Shown: positions 51,520 through 61,042 of the stretch, in pieces
Numbering within the stretch: position 1 is the first letter of the stretch
Layout of the letters: each line of letters opens with the position of its first letter
Source of the DNA: Alkalihalobacillus sp047302405
GTDB lineage: Bacteria; Bacillota; Bacilli; Bacillales; Bacillaceae_D
Assembly: GCF_047302405.1 (NCBI RefSeq)
Contig: NZ_CP154853.1
Span: forward strand, 3,410,001 to 3,474,000
Reading direction: 5' to 3'
Length of the DNA: 64,000 nt
Program-made: the position numbers and the translations under genes
Notes under the pieces: model-generated
The model's input: only the letters and a program-made list of their open reading frames with translations
Databases searched by the model: none
Told to the model about the DNA's origin: nothing

Positions 51520-51845
51520 GTTTTATTCGCTGGCTTCGGGTTCTTTGGCGGCTTTTGATTCCCTTTGACGCTTTTATTTGCTGGCTTCGGGCTCTTTGGC
51601 GGCTTTTGATTCCCTTTGACGCTTTTATTCGCTGGCTTCGGGCTTCATTGACGGCTTTTGATTCCCTTTGACGCTTTTATTCGCTGGCTTCGGGCTTCAT
51701 TGACTGCTTTTGATTCCCTTTGACACTTTTATTTGCTGGCTTCGGGCTTCATTGGCGGCTTTTGATTCCCTTTGACACTTTTATTTGCTGGCTTCGGGCT
51801 TCATTGACGGCTTTTGATTCCCTTTAAGACTTTTTTCAGTGGCTT
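51520..51845. repeat. 51/52-bp minisatellite, family A, 6 units, opposite orientation
   Basis: GATTCCCTTTGA begins at 51557, 51608, 51660, 51712, 51764 and 51816 (the last has GATTCCCTTTAAG), steps 51, 52, 52, 52, 52. The reverse complement carries CAAAGGGAATCA and CCCGAAGCCAGCGAATAAAA, the same words as the 13293-13850 array. It fills most of the gap between the ECF sigma gene and the gat operon terminator. Noncoding. Confidence 0.95.
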
Positions 51846-51878
51846 CATCGCCCTCCACTTCCATTCCAATATAGATAA

Positions 51879-51923
51879 TAAAAGCCGGTGACATTTTACG
51901 AGTAAAATGTCACCGGCTTTTTA
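51879..51923. terminator. Terminator of the gatCAB operon
   Basis: AAAAGCCGGTGACATTTTAC pairs perfectly with GTAAAATGTCACCGGCTTTT; T-runs are on both sides. It is 34 bases behind the gatB stop. Confidence 0.95.
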
Positions 51924-51956
51924 TTTAAGAGGTGTTTTGGCCCCAACCTCTCATGT

Positions 51957-53387
51957 TTAACGTTTATTTATTTCTTCTAGTAATAACTTATTGACCATTG
52001 GCGGGTTAGCTTTCCCTTTTGAAGCTTTCATAATTTGGCCGACTAGGAAGCCAACCGCACGTTCTTTTCCGTTTTTGAAGTCTTCGATAGATTGTGGGTT
52101 GTTGTCGAGGACTTCGGTTACCATTTTCAGAAGCTCACCTTCATCAGAGATTTGCACGAGGCCTTTCTCTTTGACGATTTCTTCTGGGTCTCCACCTTTT
52201 TCAATTAAATCCTTGAACACTTTTTTCGCAATTTTAGACGAGATGGTCCCTTTTTGGATTAACTGAATCATTTTTGCTAAACCTTCAGGAGTTAACGCAA
52301 CATCTGCAAGCTCCTTTTGTTCAGCATTTAAGTATCCTGAAACTTCTCCCATTAACCAGTTTGATGCAAGCTTTGCGTCTCCACCTTTAGCAACCGTTTC
52401 TTCAAAGAAATCCGACATTTCTTTTGTTAGCGTTAAAACGACCGCATCATAAGCTGGTAAGCCTAACTCTTCGACATAACGAGCTTTACGAGCATCTGGC
52501 AATTCAGGGAGCGACGCACGGACACGTTCCTTCCACTCCTCATCAATATGGAGAGCGACTAAATCTGGCTCTGGGAAATAACGATAGTCATCAGAACCTT
52601 CTTTAACACGCATTAAAAGTGTCTTACCTGTTGCCTCATCAAAACGACGTGTTTCTTGCTCAATGATTCCACCAGATAACAGCACTTGCTCTTGGCGTTT
52701 TTCTTCATACTCTAGCCCTTTACGAACAAAGTTGAACGAGTTTAAGTTTTTCAATTCTGCTTTTGTACCGAACTGCTCTTGACCGACTGGGCGAAGAGAA
52801 ATATTAGCATCACAACGTAAAGAACCCTCTTCCATTTTACAATCGGACACACCAGCGAATTGAATGATTGCTTTTAATTTTTCTAAATAAGCATATGCCT
52901 CTTCAGGAGTACGGATATCCGGCTCCGAAACAATCTCAACTAATGGTGTTCCTTGACGGTTAAAGTCAACAAGTGAATAACCATTACCAGAGTGCGTTAA
53001 TTTACCTGCATCTTCTTCTAAATGAATGCGTGTAATACCGATTCTCTTTTTCTTACCGCCAACTTCAATCTCAATCCAACCATGCTCCCCGATTGGTTTA
53101 TCAAACTGCGAAATTTGATACGCCTTAGGGTTATCTGGATAAAAGTAGTTCTTACGGTCAAATTTTGTATCTGTTGCTACTTGGCAGTTTAGAGCCATCG
53201 CTGCTTTCATCCCAAACTCAACGGCCTTTGCGTTCAAAACTGGCAGGACACCTGGATAGCCTAAATCAATTACACTCGTGTTTGCGTTTGGTTCAGAACC
53301 AAAATGATTAGGGCTAGCAGAGAAGATTTTTGACTCGGTTTTTAACTCAACATGGACCTCAAGTCCGATTACTGTTTCAAAATTCAT
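51957..53387 (-). CDS. gatB: Glu/Asp-tRNA amidotransferase subunit B
   Basis: A 476-residue subunit. It begins MNFETVIGLEVHVELKTESK and has the GatB kinase-like core and C-terminal tRNA-binding YqeY-like region. It phosphorylates and amidates Glu-tRNA(Gln) and Asp-tRNA(Asn) with ammonia from GatA. Third of the operon gatC-gatA-gatB, 15 bases after gatA. GGGGG stands before the ATG. Normal length, no oddities. Confidence 0.98.
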   Translation of the reverse strand: MNFETVIGLEVHVELKTESKIFSASPNHFGSEPNANTSVIDLGYPGVLPVLNAKAVEFGMKAAMALNCQVATDTKFDRKNYFYPDNPKAYQISQFDKPIGEHGWIEIEVGGKKKRIGITRIHLEEDAGKLTHSGNGYSLVDFNRQGTPLVEIVSEPDIRTPEEAYAYLEKLKAIIQFAGVSDCKMEEGSLRCDANISLRPVGQEQFGTKAELKNLNSFNFVRKGLEYEEKRQEQVLLSGGIIEQETRRFDEATGKTLLMRVKEGSDDYRYFPEPDLVALHIDEEWKERVRASLPELPDARKARYVEELGLPAYDAVVLTLTKEMSDFFEETVAKGGDAKLASNWLMGEVSGYLNAEQKELADVALTPEGLAKMIQLIQKGTISSKIAKKVFKDLIEKGGDPEEIVKEKGLVQISDEGELLKMVTEVLDNNPQSIEDFKNGKERAVGFLVGQIMKASKGKANPPMVNKLLLEEINKR

Positions 53388-53402
53388 CGCTTATTCCCCC
53401 CC

Positions 53403-54860
53403 TTACAATTCTGGCTTCTGTTTATAATAGTCTGTTGCCTTTTCATAGGCATTAGCAACACGGTAAACCGTTACTTCGTCAAAGTGTTTGCCGATAATTT
53501 GTAAACCTAAAGGAAGTCCATCCTTAAAGCCACATGGTACAGAAATTCCTGGTACACCCGCTAAGTTTACTGGAATCGTTAAAATATCATTCGCATACAT
53601 CGTCATTGGATCTTTTGTATTTTCGCCGAGTCTAAACGATGGTGTTGGTGTTGTTGGTCCAACAATGACATCATAGTCTTCAAAAATCTTTTCAAAGTCT
53701 TGTTTAATTAACGTACGTACTTTCTGAGCCTTTTTGTAATAAGCATCATAATAACCAGAGCTTAAGGCAAATGTTCCAAGCATAATTCGACGTTTGACCT
53801 CATCACCAAAACCTTCAGCACGAGTTTTCTTGTACATATCAATTAAGTTCTCCGCATCATCCGTACGATAACCGTAACGAACTCCATCAAAACGTGAAAG
53901 GTTAGCGGATGCTTCTGATGATGAAATTAAATAATACGTAGCAAGAGCGTATTTAGAATGTGGTAATGAAACCTCTTCCCAAACGGCTCCTTCAGCCTCT
54001 AATACTTTTAATGCATCAAGTACGGACTGTTTAACTTCTGGGTCGACCCCTTCAGCTAAATACTCTTTAGGAACCGCAATCTTTAAACCTTTCACACCTT
54101 CTTCTAACTTAGAAGAAAAGTCAGGAACCTCGACATTGGCTGATGTTGAATCCATAGGGTCAAGTCCGGAAATTGATTGGAGGAGATAGGCATTATCCGC
54201 TACATTGCGCGTAATCGGTCCAATTTGGTCGAGAGATGAGGCAAATGCGACTAAACCGAAACGCGATACACGACCGTATGTAGGTTTTAAGCCGACGACG
54301 CCACAATAAGCCGCTGGTTGACGAATTGAACCACCTGTATCCGAACCTAATGAAAAGGGAACTTCACCCGCTGCAACAGCAGCCGCCGAACCACCGCTTG
54401 AGCCACCAGGTACATAATCAAGATTCCAAGGATTTCTCGTCACTTGTAGACCTGAATTTTCAGTTGATGAACCCATCGCAAATTCATCCATGTTTAATTT
54501 ACCGATTGTCACAGCTTCAGCTTGTTGTAGCTTTTGCACAACCGTTGCATCATAAATAGGATCAAAGTTTTCAAGAATTTTACTTGAACAAGTAGTCCGC
54601 AAGTTTTTTGTCACGATATTATCCTTTACACCAATTGGCATTCCAAATAAAGTGCCAAATGAACGGTCCGTTCCTAATGCTTCATCAAGCTGGGAGGCAT
54701 ATGTACGTGCTTTTTCTTCATCAAGTGTGACAAACGCTTTTACTTTGTCTTCCACTTCGGCAATTCGTTTATAAGATTGATCAACGAGATCCGATACTTT
54801 CAATTCTTTTTTATGGAGCTTGCTATGGAGCTCCGACATTGGTAAGTCAAATAATGACAT
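53403..54860 (-). CDS. gatA: Glu/Asp-tRNA amidotransferase subunit A
   Basis: A 485-residue amidase. The Ser-cisSer-Lys triad is visible: Lys in PIGVKDNIVT (about 79), cisSer in GGSSGGSAAAVAAG (about 154) and Ser in DTGGSIRQPAAYC (about 178). It releases ammonia from glutamine for GatB. It is 17 bases after gatC, in the same operon. GGAGG before the ATG. Confidence 0.98.
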   Translation of the reverse strand: MSLFDLPMSELHSKLHKKELKVSDLVDQSYKRIAEVEDKVKAFVTLDEEKARTYASQLDEALGTDRSFGTLFGMPIGVKDNIVTKNLRTTCSSKILENFDPIYDATVVQKLQQAEAVTIGKLNMDEFAMGSSTENSGLQVTRNPWNLDYVPGGSSGGSAAAVAAGEVPFSLGSDTGGSIRQPAAYCGVVGLKPTYGRVSRFGLVAFASSLDQIGPITRNVADNAYLLQSISGLDPMDSTSANVEVPDFSSKLEEGVKGLKIAVPKEYLAEGVDPEVKQSVLDALKVLEAEGAVWEEVSLPHSKYALATYYLISSSEASANLSRFDGVRYGYRTDDAENLIDMYKKTRAEGFGDEVKRRIMLGTFALSSGYYDAYYKKAQKVRTLIKQDFEKIFEDYDVIVGPTTPTPSFRLGENTKDPMTMYANDILTIPVNLAGVPGISVPCGFKDGLPLGLQIIGKHFDEVTVYRVANAYEKATDYYKQKPEL

Positions 54861-54877
54861 GAAGCCTACCCTCCTTA

Positions 54878-55168
54878 TTAATCTATAATAGATGGAACAC
54901 GAACTTGTCCATCTTCATGATCCGGTGCATTTTTTAATACTTCTTCTACTGGTAAACCCGCATCTGACTTATCTTCGCGCAGAACATTTGTCATATTTAA
55001 TACATGTGTTGTCGGTTCAATACCTTCTGTGTCTAATTCATTTAATTGTTCAGCAAAAGATATAATTTTATCTAATTGCTCTGTAAACATTTCTGCTTCC
55101 TCTTCTGTAATCGCAAGGCGTGCCAAATTGGCAACATGCTTCACTTGCTCCTTTGAAATTTGAGACAT
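54878..55168 (-). CDS. gatC: Glu/Asp-tRNA amidotransferase subunit C
   Basis: A 96-residue subunit that binds and stabilises GatA. It begins MSQISKEQVKHVANLARLAI and has the typical end VPSIID. The ATG at 55168 follows GGGGGGAAGCG; a longer in-frame start (55252) would add 28 unrelated residues. First gene of the operon. Confidence 0.96.
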   Translation of the reverse strand: MSQISKEQVKHVANLARLAITEEEAEMFTEQLDKIISFAEQLNELDTEGIEPTTHVLNMTNVLREDKSDAGLPVEEVLKNAPDHEDGQVRVPSIID

Positions 55169-55293
55169 TACTCGCTTCCCCCCTTCATTTTCGAGCATCT
55201 TGACAATATGATTAATAATACCAAATTCCGATAGGATAGGCAATAAAGCCAAGTAAGGAACAAGGTAAATACCCTGAGATTTATCTACTTTTT

Positions 55294-55385
55294 TGGCGGC
55301 GTTCCTCGGCCGCTTTTACACAACAAGCACGACTAAATTCTTTTCGACAGCGTTTCTCTTCTCTTTTTACACAACATCACCGGCA
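55294..55385. repeat. Family B minisatellite, two diverged units
   Basis: GGCGTTCCTCGGCCGCTTTT at 55298 and AGCGTTTCTCTTCTCTTTTT at 55349 are 51 bases apart; both continue with TACACAACA. The words match the six-unit array at 25150-25440. They lie between gatC and opuE. Confidence 0.85.
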
Positions 55386-55402
55386 AACTAAAAGCAAGCA
55401 AA

Positions 55403-55436
55403 GAACCTCCTAGCCAATACAGCCAAGAGGTTTTTT
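55403..55436. terminator. Hairpin after opuE
   Basis: AACCTCCTAGCC and AGCCAAGAGGTT pair with one mismatch. TTTTTTG follows on the plus side; the minus side has TCTTTGCTTGC. It is 20 bases behind the opuE stop. Confidence 0.6.
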
Positions 55437-55455
55437 GCTTTTCTTTATCTAGATC

Positions 55456-57000
55456 TTACTTCAACTCATCACTCAATTGCTTCACTTCATCAAATTGAGC
55501 TTGGATTTCTTTGGATGGTTCTTTTCCTGTTAAGCTGACGATAATCGCTGCTAATCCCGCTAAGATAAAGCCTGGAATGATTTCATATAAACTAAAGAAA
55601 GCAATTTCATTAAAACTCTCTGCAGATACACCAAACCAACCGACAATTCGCTCAAGTTCAGCCCAAATAATAACCGTTAAACCACCGACAATCATTCCCG
55701 TTAACGCACCGTTACGAGTCATACGTCTCCAGAAAAGAGCTAATAATAAAACCGGGCCAAAGGCTGACCCAAACCCTGCCCATGCATAACTGACAAGCTC
55801 AAGGACAGAGCTCTCTGGATTGTAAGCAAGGAGAATCGCAATAAAAGCAATTAATAATACACCTATACGTCCAACCCACATTAATTCTTTTGGCGACGCC
55901 TTTTTTCTGAAAAACGGTTTATAAAAGTCTTCAGCTAAAGCACTAGATGATACAAGTAACTGTGAATCAATGGTACTCATAATCGCTGATAAAATCGCGG
56001 CAATTAAAAACCCAGCTACCCATTCATTCATTAATAATTGTGTGAATAAAATGAACACTGTTTCTTCTTGATTTGCTGGTAAAGCTGTTCCGGCCGGACC
56101 AAATTCTGAGAAATAAGCAAGACCCGCTAGTCCGGTAAAGACCGCACCAAACAATGATAAAATCATCCAAGTCATCCCGATTGCTTGGGCTTTCGGAAGC
56201 TCTTTCGTGGATTTAATCGCCATAAATCGAGTAATAATATGTGGCTGTCCGAAATAACCTAGCCCCCAAGCAAGTAAAGAAATAATTGCGATAAAACCAA
56301 CACCTTGGAACGCATCTAAATAGGCAGTATCAATTTGACCGATAGCTTGAACCGTTTCATTCCAGCCCCCAATTTCAGTGACAGCGACAACAGGAACAAT
56401 AACTAAAGCTAAAAACATTAACGTTCCTTGAAATAAATCCGACCAACTTACTGCTAAAAATCCACCGATAAATGTGTAGGAAACAATTACTAAAGCCCCA
56501 ATCCATAATGCTTCCGTATACCCCATCCCAAATGACGATTGGAATAATAACGCCCCTGCTACTAGTCCTGATGAGGAATAAAAGGTAAAGAATACTAAGA
56601 TGACAATAGCGGAAATCACTCTCAACGCTTTGGAGCTATCTTCAAATCTATTTTCAAAGAAGTCCGGTATTGTAATTGAATCCTTCGCTTTTTCTGTAAA
56701 AAGACGTAATCTCTTCGCAAGAAACTGCCAATTTAAATACGCACCAATAGCTAAACCAACTGCGATCCATATTTCATTCATACCACCAACATAAATAGCC
56801 CCTGGTAAACCTAATAATAGCCAACTACTCATATCAGAAGCCCCTGCACTTAAAGCAGCTGTTGCCCCTCCAAGTTTTCGACCACCTAATACATAATCGG
56901 ATAAGTCCTTTGTTTTAAAATAAGCATATAAACCAAATGCTAATAAAAGTATCATATAAAATATAAATGTTATAAATGTTGCTTGACTAATGCTACCCAT
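55456..57000 (-). CDS. opuE: Sodium/proline symporter OpuE/PutP
   Basis: A 514-residue sodium:solute symporter of the PutP type, about 13 membrane segments. ASDMSSWLLLGLPGAIYVGG (about 54-73) holds the Na+/substrate site, and LLAWGLGYFGQPHIITRFMA and SAIMSTIDSQLLVSSSALAE are family signatures. It takes up proline with Na+, for osmoprotection or as nutrient. The name opuE follows from the place next to gatCAB, as in B. subtilis, and from a sigma-B-like promoter upstream. A 34-residue membrane protein gene ends directly before the start (one base between stop and ATG). Confidence 0.93.
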   Translation of the reverse strand: MGSISQATFITFIFYMILLLAFGLYAYFKTKDLSDYVLGGRKLGGATAALSAGASDMSSWLLLGLPGAIYVGGMNEIWIAVGLAIGAYLNWQFLAKRLRLFTEKAKDSITIPDFFENRFEDSSKALRVISAIVILVFFTFYSSSGLVAGALLFQSSFGMGYTEALWIGALVIVSYTFIGGFLAVSWSDLFQGTLMFLALVIVPVVAVTEIGGWNETVQAIGQIDTAYLDAFQGVGFIAIISLLAWGLGYFGQPHIITRFMAIKSTKELPKAQAIGMTWMILSLFGAVFTGLAGLAYFSEFGPAGTALPANQEETVFILFTQLLMNEWVAGFLIAAILSAIMSTIDSQLLVSSSALAEDFYKPFFRKKASPKELMWVGRIGVLLIAFIAILLAYNPESSVLELVSYAWAGFGSAFGPVLLLALFWRRMTRNGALTGMIVGGLTVIIWAELERIVGWFGVSAESFNEIAFFSLYEIIPGFILAGLAAIIVSLTGKEPSKEIQAQFDEVKQLSDELK

Positions 57001-57001
57001 G

Positions 57002-57106
57002 TCATTCTCCTCTCTTTATGATCCACTGTAAAATGGATAAAACAATTAATAATGGCATTGGAACCAATAATAAAATCCATGTCGCCGTTGTTAATGTATA
57101 ATCCAC
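57002..57106 (-). CDS. Small membrane protein (34 residues) coupled to opuE
   Basis: A GTG at 57106 lies 5 bases behind AGGAGGTG and opens 34 codons, ending TGA one base before the opuE ATG. It reads MDYTLTTATWILLLVPMPLL and then one long hydrophobic helix to LQWIIKRGE. The layout (single helix, basic end, translational coupling) resembles the small subunits found before other sodium:solute symporters, such as MetS of MetPS. It is too short for most gene finders. Function, probably stabilising or modulating OpuE, is inferred. Confidence 0.75.
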   Translation of the reverse strand: MDYTLTTATWILLLVPMPLLIVLSILQWIIKRGE

Positions 57107-57145
57107 CAAGACACCTCCTCACAGGATTTTATACAACGTCTATGC

Positions 57146-57171
57146 ATACCCAAATTCCTTGAAAGCTAAAC
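57146..57171 (-). promoter_or_regulatory. Sigma-B type promoter of opuE
   Basis: On the minus strand GTTTAG (57171-57166) and GGGTAT (57151-57146) are 14 bases apart, close to the sigma-B consensus GTTTAA-N14-GGGTAT. B. subtilis opuE is known to have a sigma-B promoter. Transcription would start about 30 bases before the 34-residue gene, so both are made under general and salt stress. Confidence 0.7.
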
Positions 57172-57427
57172 ACCCTTCTTAGAAATGGTTAAAACAACAG
57201 AATCGATCATAACACACCACAAAAATCAGAACATTGTAATCATTTTAAAAACAACTTTAAAATGAATAATCATGCATAACAATAGACTTATTTTGTCCAT
57301 ATATGTATTTTTCGTTATATATATTCAAAAAAATAAATGAAGATTAATTATCATAATTATCTGTATTTAAATCCCATTAAAACAAGTTTATTCTATTTCG
57401 AAGCTCTTTTTCAACTACTTTAAGCAA

Positions 57428-57466
57428 AAAAAATCTCCCGTTCTTAGTTAAACTAAAAACGAGAGT
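57428..57466 (-). terminator. Terminator of the nucleoside ABC operon
   Basis: On the minus strand CTCTCGTTTTTAGTT pairs with AACTAAGAACGGGAG and eight T follow. It is some 25 bases behind the last gene. Confidence 0.85.
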
Positions 57467-57490
57467 TACTCATTTTAAACTTATGAAACT

Positions 57491-58453
57491 TTATCTTGAA
57501 CCTTTAATATATGGTTTTCCGATTGCTTTTGGTGCCGCATTTTTACCGACAAAACCAGTTAACGCAATAATCGTCAACACATATGGTGCAATTAATAAAA
57601 AGACGGGATGGATTTCTGAGAAAAATGGCAACTGAGCACCTGTTGTACTCAACGCTTGAGCAAGTCCAAAGAATAGTCCAGCTCCAAGAACCCCGAGTGG
57701 ATTCCAACGACCAAAGATGAGGACAGCCAAAGCCATAAACCCTTGTCCTACAATCGTTGTCGCAGAGAAGTTTCCAGAAACAGTTACCGCAAATACAGCT
57801 CCACCAAGAGCTCCAAATGCTCCGCTTAACATAACTGCTACATAACGCATTTTATTAACGTTTACGCCCATCGTATCAGCTGCCATTGGATGCTCCCCGA
57901 CTGAACGAAGCCTTAAACCGAATGGCGTATAAAAAATAATATAATAAACGACAAAAACTAAAGCAAGAGCGACATAAGAAGTGACATAGGCATTTGAGAA
58001 GAACAATGGTCCGATAATTGGAATCTCACTTAATCCAGACACATTCGTTCTAAAAATACGATTTTGAATATAATCCGTTTGTCCTCTTCCAAAAATTAAA
58101 CGCGTTAAGAAAATCGCAAGACCTAGAGCTAAAAAGTTAATCGCAACACCACTAACGATTTGATCGGCACGGAACGAAATAGATGCAACTGCGTGAAATA
58201 ATGCAAAAACTGATCCGACAATGGCTGCGATGATAAGAGCAATCCACGGGGACGCCGCACCAACTCCAGCTCCCTCTAACCATAGAGTCGACACAATCCC
58301 GATAAAAGCTCCAGAAATCATTAACCCTTCAAGACCAATGTTTACAACACCGGCTCTTTCACTAAATAAACCACCTAATGCTGTTAAGATAAGAGGAACT
58401 CCAGCATAAATAGCTGCTGGGATGACAAGTGCAAGAACTTGCATAATATCCAT
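57491..58453 (-). CDS. nupQ: Nucleoside ABC transporter permease NupQ (YufQ)
   Basis: A 320-residue permease of the RbsC/BmpC-like branched family, about eight membrane segments. ALGGLFSERAGVVNIGLEGL and ALGGAVFAVTVSGNFSATTI are typical of the YufQ group that moves purine nucleosides. It starts two bases after the stop of nupP. Together with NupN, O and P it forms an importer; B. subtilis NupNOPQ takes up guanosine. Confidence 0.93.
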   Translation of the reverse strand: MDIMQVLALVIPAAIYAGVPLILTALGGLFSERAGVVNIGLEGLMISGAFIGIVSTLWLEGAGVGAASPWIALIIAAIVGSVFALFHAVASISFRADQIVSGVAINFLALGLAIFLTRLIFGRGQTDYIQNRIFRTNVSGLSEIPIIGPLFFSNAYVTSYVALALVFVVYYIIFYTPFGLRLRSVGEHPMAADTMGVNVNKMRYVAVMLSGAFGALGGAVFAVTVSGNFSATTIVGQGFMALAVLIFGRWNPLGVLGAGLFFGLAQALSTTGAQLPFFSEIHPVFLLIAPYVLTIIALTGFVGKNAAPKAIGKPYIKGSR

Positions 58454-58455
58454 CT

Positions 58456-59529
58456 TTAAATTCCTCCTTTCTTAATGCGGTTCGTAACCCAACGAATAAT
58501 ATAACTTGATGCTACAAAGAAAATAATTAAAGCGATAACGATATCAACTAATTCCATTGGCACTCCAGCTTGTTGTTGCATCGTTAAGGAACCAACTTGT
58601 AAGCCTCCGAATAGGAAGGAAGATAAGAAAACACCGATGGCCGTATTAGCCCCTAATAAGGCAACTGCGATTCCATCAAACCCTACTCCACTAAAGCCAC
58701 TTAAAATCGACATATATCCATAAGTACCTAATCCTTCCATCGCACCTGCGACACCTGCAAAGGCACCTGAAATAACCATGGCGAGGACAACATTACTTTT
58801 TACATTCATACCTGCATACTTTGAAGCATGTTGGTTAAAACCAACTGCTCTCAGCTCATAACCTTTTTTCGTTTTCCATAATACAAACCACATGATGACA
58901 CACGCTAAAATGGCTATAACAAAACCATAATGTAGTCGTGAGTAATCCGTTATCGATTGAAGAAAATCCGATTGTAAAGAAGCGGATGGATAAATGGTTT
59001 CCGTTCTTTCCCCCGGAACAATTAAGAATGCACGGATAATCGCATTAGCACTATAAAGAGCAATATAGTTCATCATAATGGTAACGATAACTTCATGAAC
59101 CTCAAAACGAGCTTTTAAAAAGCCTGGCAAGAAGCCCCAAAGTGCTCCGGCAACCGCACCAGCTAAAATCGACAGGGGCAAATGAATAATCATCGGTAAA
59201 TCAAGAGCACTACCGACATAAACCGCCGCAAGCCAGCCAACGATTAATTGTCCTTCTACCCCGATATTTAACAAACCTGTCCGGTAAGCAAACGCAACAG
59301 CTAAACCCGCTAGGATGAGTGGCGTCATCGCTCGGATTGTTTCGCCAATATAGTATGTATCACTAAAGATCCCTCTTAATAACGCACTATAGGCAACAAT
59401 CGGATTATAGCCAGAAATCAGCATTAAAATTGCTCCGATTAAAACCCCTAAGAAAATTGAAATGATTGGAATTAGCAAACCGCTTAATTTCCCAAATTTA
59501 TTTCTTTTATCCACGATTCTCTTCACCAT
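58456..59529 (-). CDS. nupP: Nucleoside ABC transporter permease NupP (YufP)
   Basis: A 357-residue permease with about eight to nine membrane segments. ANAIIRAFLIVPGERTETIY and YAGMNVKSNVVLAMVISGAF are landmarks of the YufP type. The start overlaps the end of nupO by 23 bases, so the two are translationally coupled. Partner of NupQ. Confidence 0.93.
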   Translation of the reverse strand: MVKRIVDKRNKFGKLSGLLIPIISIFLGVLIGAILMLISGYNPIVAYSALLRGIFSDTYYIGETIRAMTPLILAGLAVAFAYRTGLLNIGVEGQLIVGWLAAVYVGSALDLPMIIHLPLSILAGAVAGALWGFLPGFLKARFEVHEVIVTIMMNYIALYSANAIIRAFLIVPGERTETIYPSASLQSDFLQSITDYSRLHYGFVIAILACVIMWFVLWKTKKGYELRAVGFNQHASKYAGMNVKSNVVLAMVISGAFAGVAGAMEGLGTYGYMSILSGFSGVGFDGIAVALLGANTAIGVFLSSFLFGGLQVGSLTMQQQAGVPMELVDIVIALIIFFVASSYIIRWVTNRIKKGGI

Positions 59530-61042
59530 CCTTCTGACGCTTACCTCCAGCCATTAATAACCCAAGTTCTTTTTCGTTCGTCTTGTCAGCATCAACAATA
59601 TCAACAATTTTCCCATCGTATATGACCGCAATTCGATCACTGACATTTAGAACTTCATCAAGCTCAAGCGACATAAGTAAAATGGCTCTCCCTTTATCTC
59701 GTTCTTTGATTAAACGCGTATGAATGGACTCGATCGCCCCTACATCTAAACCACGTGTTGGCTGTGCCGCAATAAGGAAGTCTGGTGAACGATCCACTTC
59801 TCTGGCGATGATCGCTTTTTGCTGATTCCCACCAGATAATGCACGGGCTTCTGTATATTCACTCGGTGTTCGCACATCGTAATCGTCAATTAGTTCACGA
59901 GCTTTCTCATAAATCTTTGGATACTGAAGAATTCCCATTTTTGAATAAGGCTCATTATAATATGTTTGTAACACAATATTTTCACCAATTGAAAAATCTA
60001 AAACAAGGCCGTGTTTATGACGATCCTCTGGAATGTGACCGACACCTGCTTCTGTCACTTTTCGAGGTGGGTTATTAGTGATCTCGTTGCTATTTAAATA
60101 AATATGTCCACTATCAACTTTACGTAAGCCTGTAATCGCTTCGATTAGCTCTGACTGTCCATTGCCTTCAACTCCAGCTAACCCAACAATTTCTCCAGCC
60201 CTAATTTCTAAATCCAACCCTTTTAATGCGTCCACTTTGCGACTATTTTTCATCGTGACATTTTCAACTTTAAGCACAGTCTCTTTTGGTTCTGCTGGTG
60301 TTTTCTCAACAGAGAAGTTTACTTCGCGTCCAACCATCATTTCAGCAAGTTTTGCTTCACTTGATGTTTTAACATCGACTGTGCCAATCCCTTTACCACG
60401 GCGAATGACGGTACAACGATCACAAACAGACATAATTTCTTTTAATTTATGTGTAATTAAAATTATCGACTTTCCTTCTGCGACAAGCTTTTTCATAATG
60501 CCAATTAACTCTTGAATCTCTTGTGGTGTTAACACGGCTGTCGGTTCGTCAAAGATTAAAATCTCCGCCCCACGATAAAGCGTCTTTAAAATTTCGACAC
60601 GTTGCTGCATCCCTACTGAGATATCCTCAATTTTGGCATGCGGGTCCACTTTAAGACCGTATTGTTTAGAAATCTCCGCTACTTCTTTTGCTGCTTTTCG
60701 AATATTTAATCGGCCCGCTTTTGTCGGTTCATTTCCTAAAACAATGTTCTCAGTTACTGTAAAATTCTCAACCAACATAAAATGCTGATGAACCATACCT
60801 ATTCCAAGGCGATTAGCAACATTAGGATCGGTAATATTGACATCTTCACCACGGACACGAATGTTTCCTTTTTCAGGCTGATACAAGCCAAATAAAACAT
60901 TCATTAATGTTGATTTCCCCGCTCCATTCTCTCCTAAAAGAGCATGAATTTCGCCTTCTTTTAATTGTAAGGTGATATTATCATTCGCAACAATTCCTGG
61001 AAATTCTTTACGGATGTTATTCATTTCAATTACATAGCTCAC
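59507..61042 (-). CDS. nupO: Nucleoside ABC transporter ATPase NupO (YufO)
   Basis: A 511-residue ATPase of the double-domain sugar/nucleoside type. The first half is complete: Walker A GENGAGKSTLMNVL (about 37), signature SVGMQQRVEILKTLY, Walker B LIFDEPTAVLTP. The second half is degenerate at Walker A (GVEGNGQSELIEAI) but keeps LSGGNQQKAIIAREV. It drives purine nucleoside uptake. A stem-loop precedes it, behind nupN. Confidence 0.95.
   Translation of the reverse strand: MSYVIEMNNIRKEFPGIVANDNITLQLKEGEIHALLGENGAGKSTLMNVLFGLYQPEKGNIRVRGEDVNITDPNVANRLGIGMVHQHFMLVENFTVTENIVLGNEPTKAGRLNIRKAAKEVAEISKQYGLKVDPHAKIEDISVGMQQRVEILKTLYRGAEILIFDEPTAVLTPQEIQELIGIMKKLVAEGKSIILITHKLKEIMSVCDRCTVIRRGKGIGTVDVKTSSEAKLAEMMVGREVNFSVEKTPAEPKETVLKVENVTMKNSRKVDALKGLDLEIRAGEIVGLAGVEGNGQSELIEAITGLRKVDSGHIYLNSNEITNNPPRKVTEAGVGHIPEDRHKHGLVLDFSIGENIVLQTYYNEPYSKMGILQYPKIYEKARELIDDYDVRTPSEYTEARALSGGNQQKAIIAREVDRSPDFLIAAQPTRGLDVGAIESIHTRLIKERDKGRAILLMSLELDEVLNVSDRIAVIYDGKIVDIVDADKTNEKELGLLMAGGKRQKDGEENRG

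Noticed and set aside
51520..51845. CRISPR array
   Set aside because: Continuous near-identical units without spacers; related to the 13.3-kb minisatellite.
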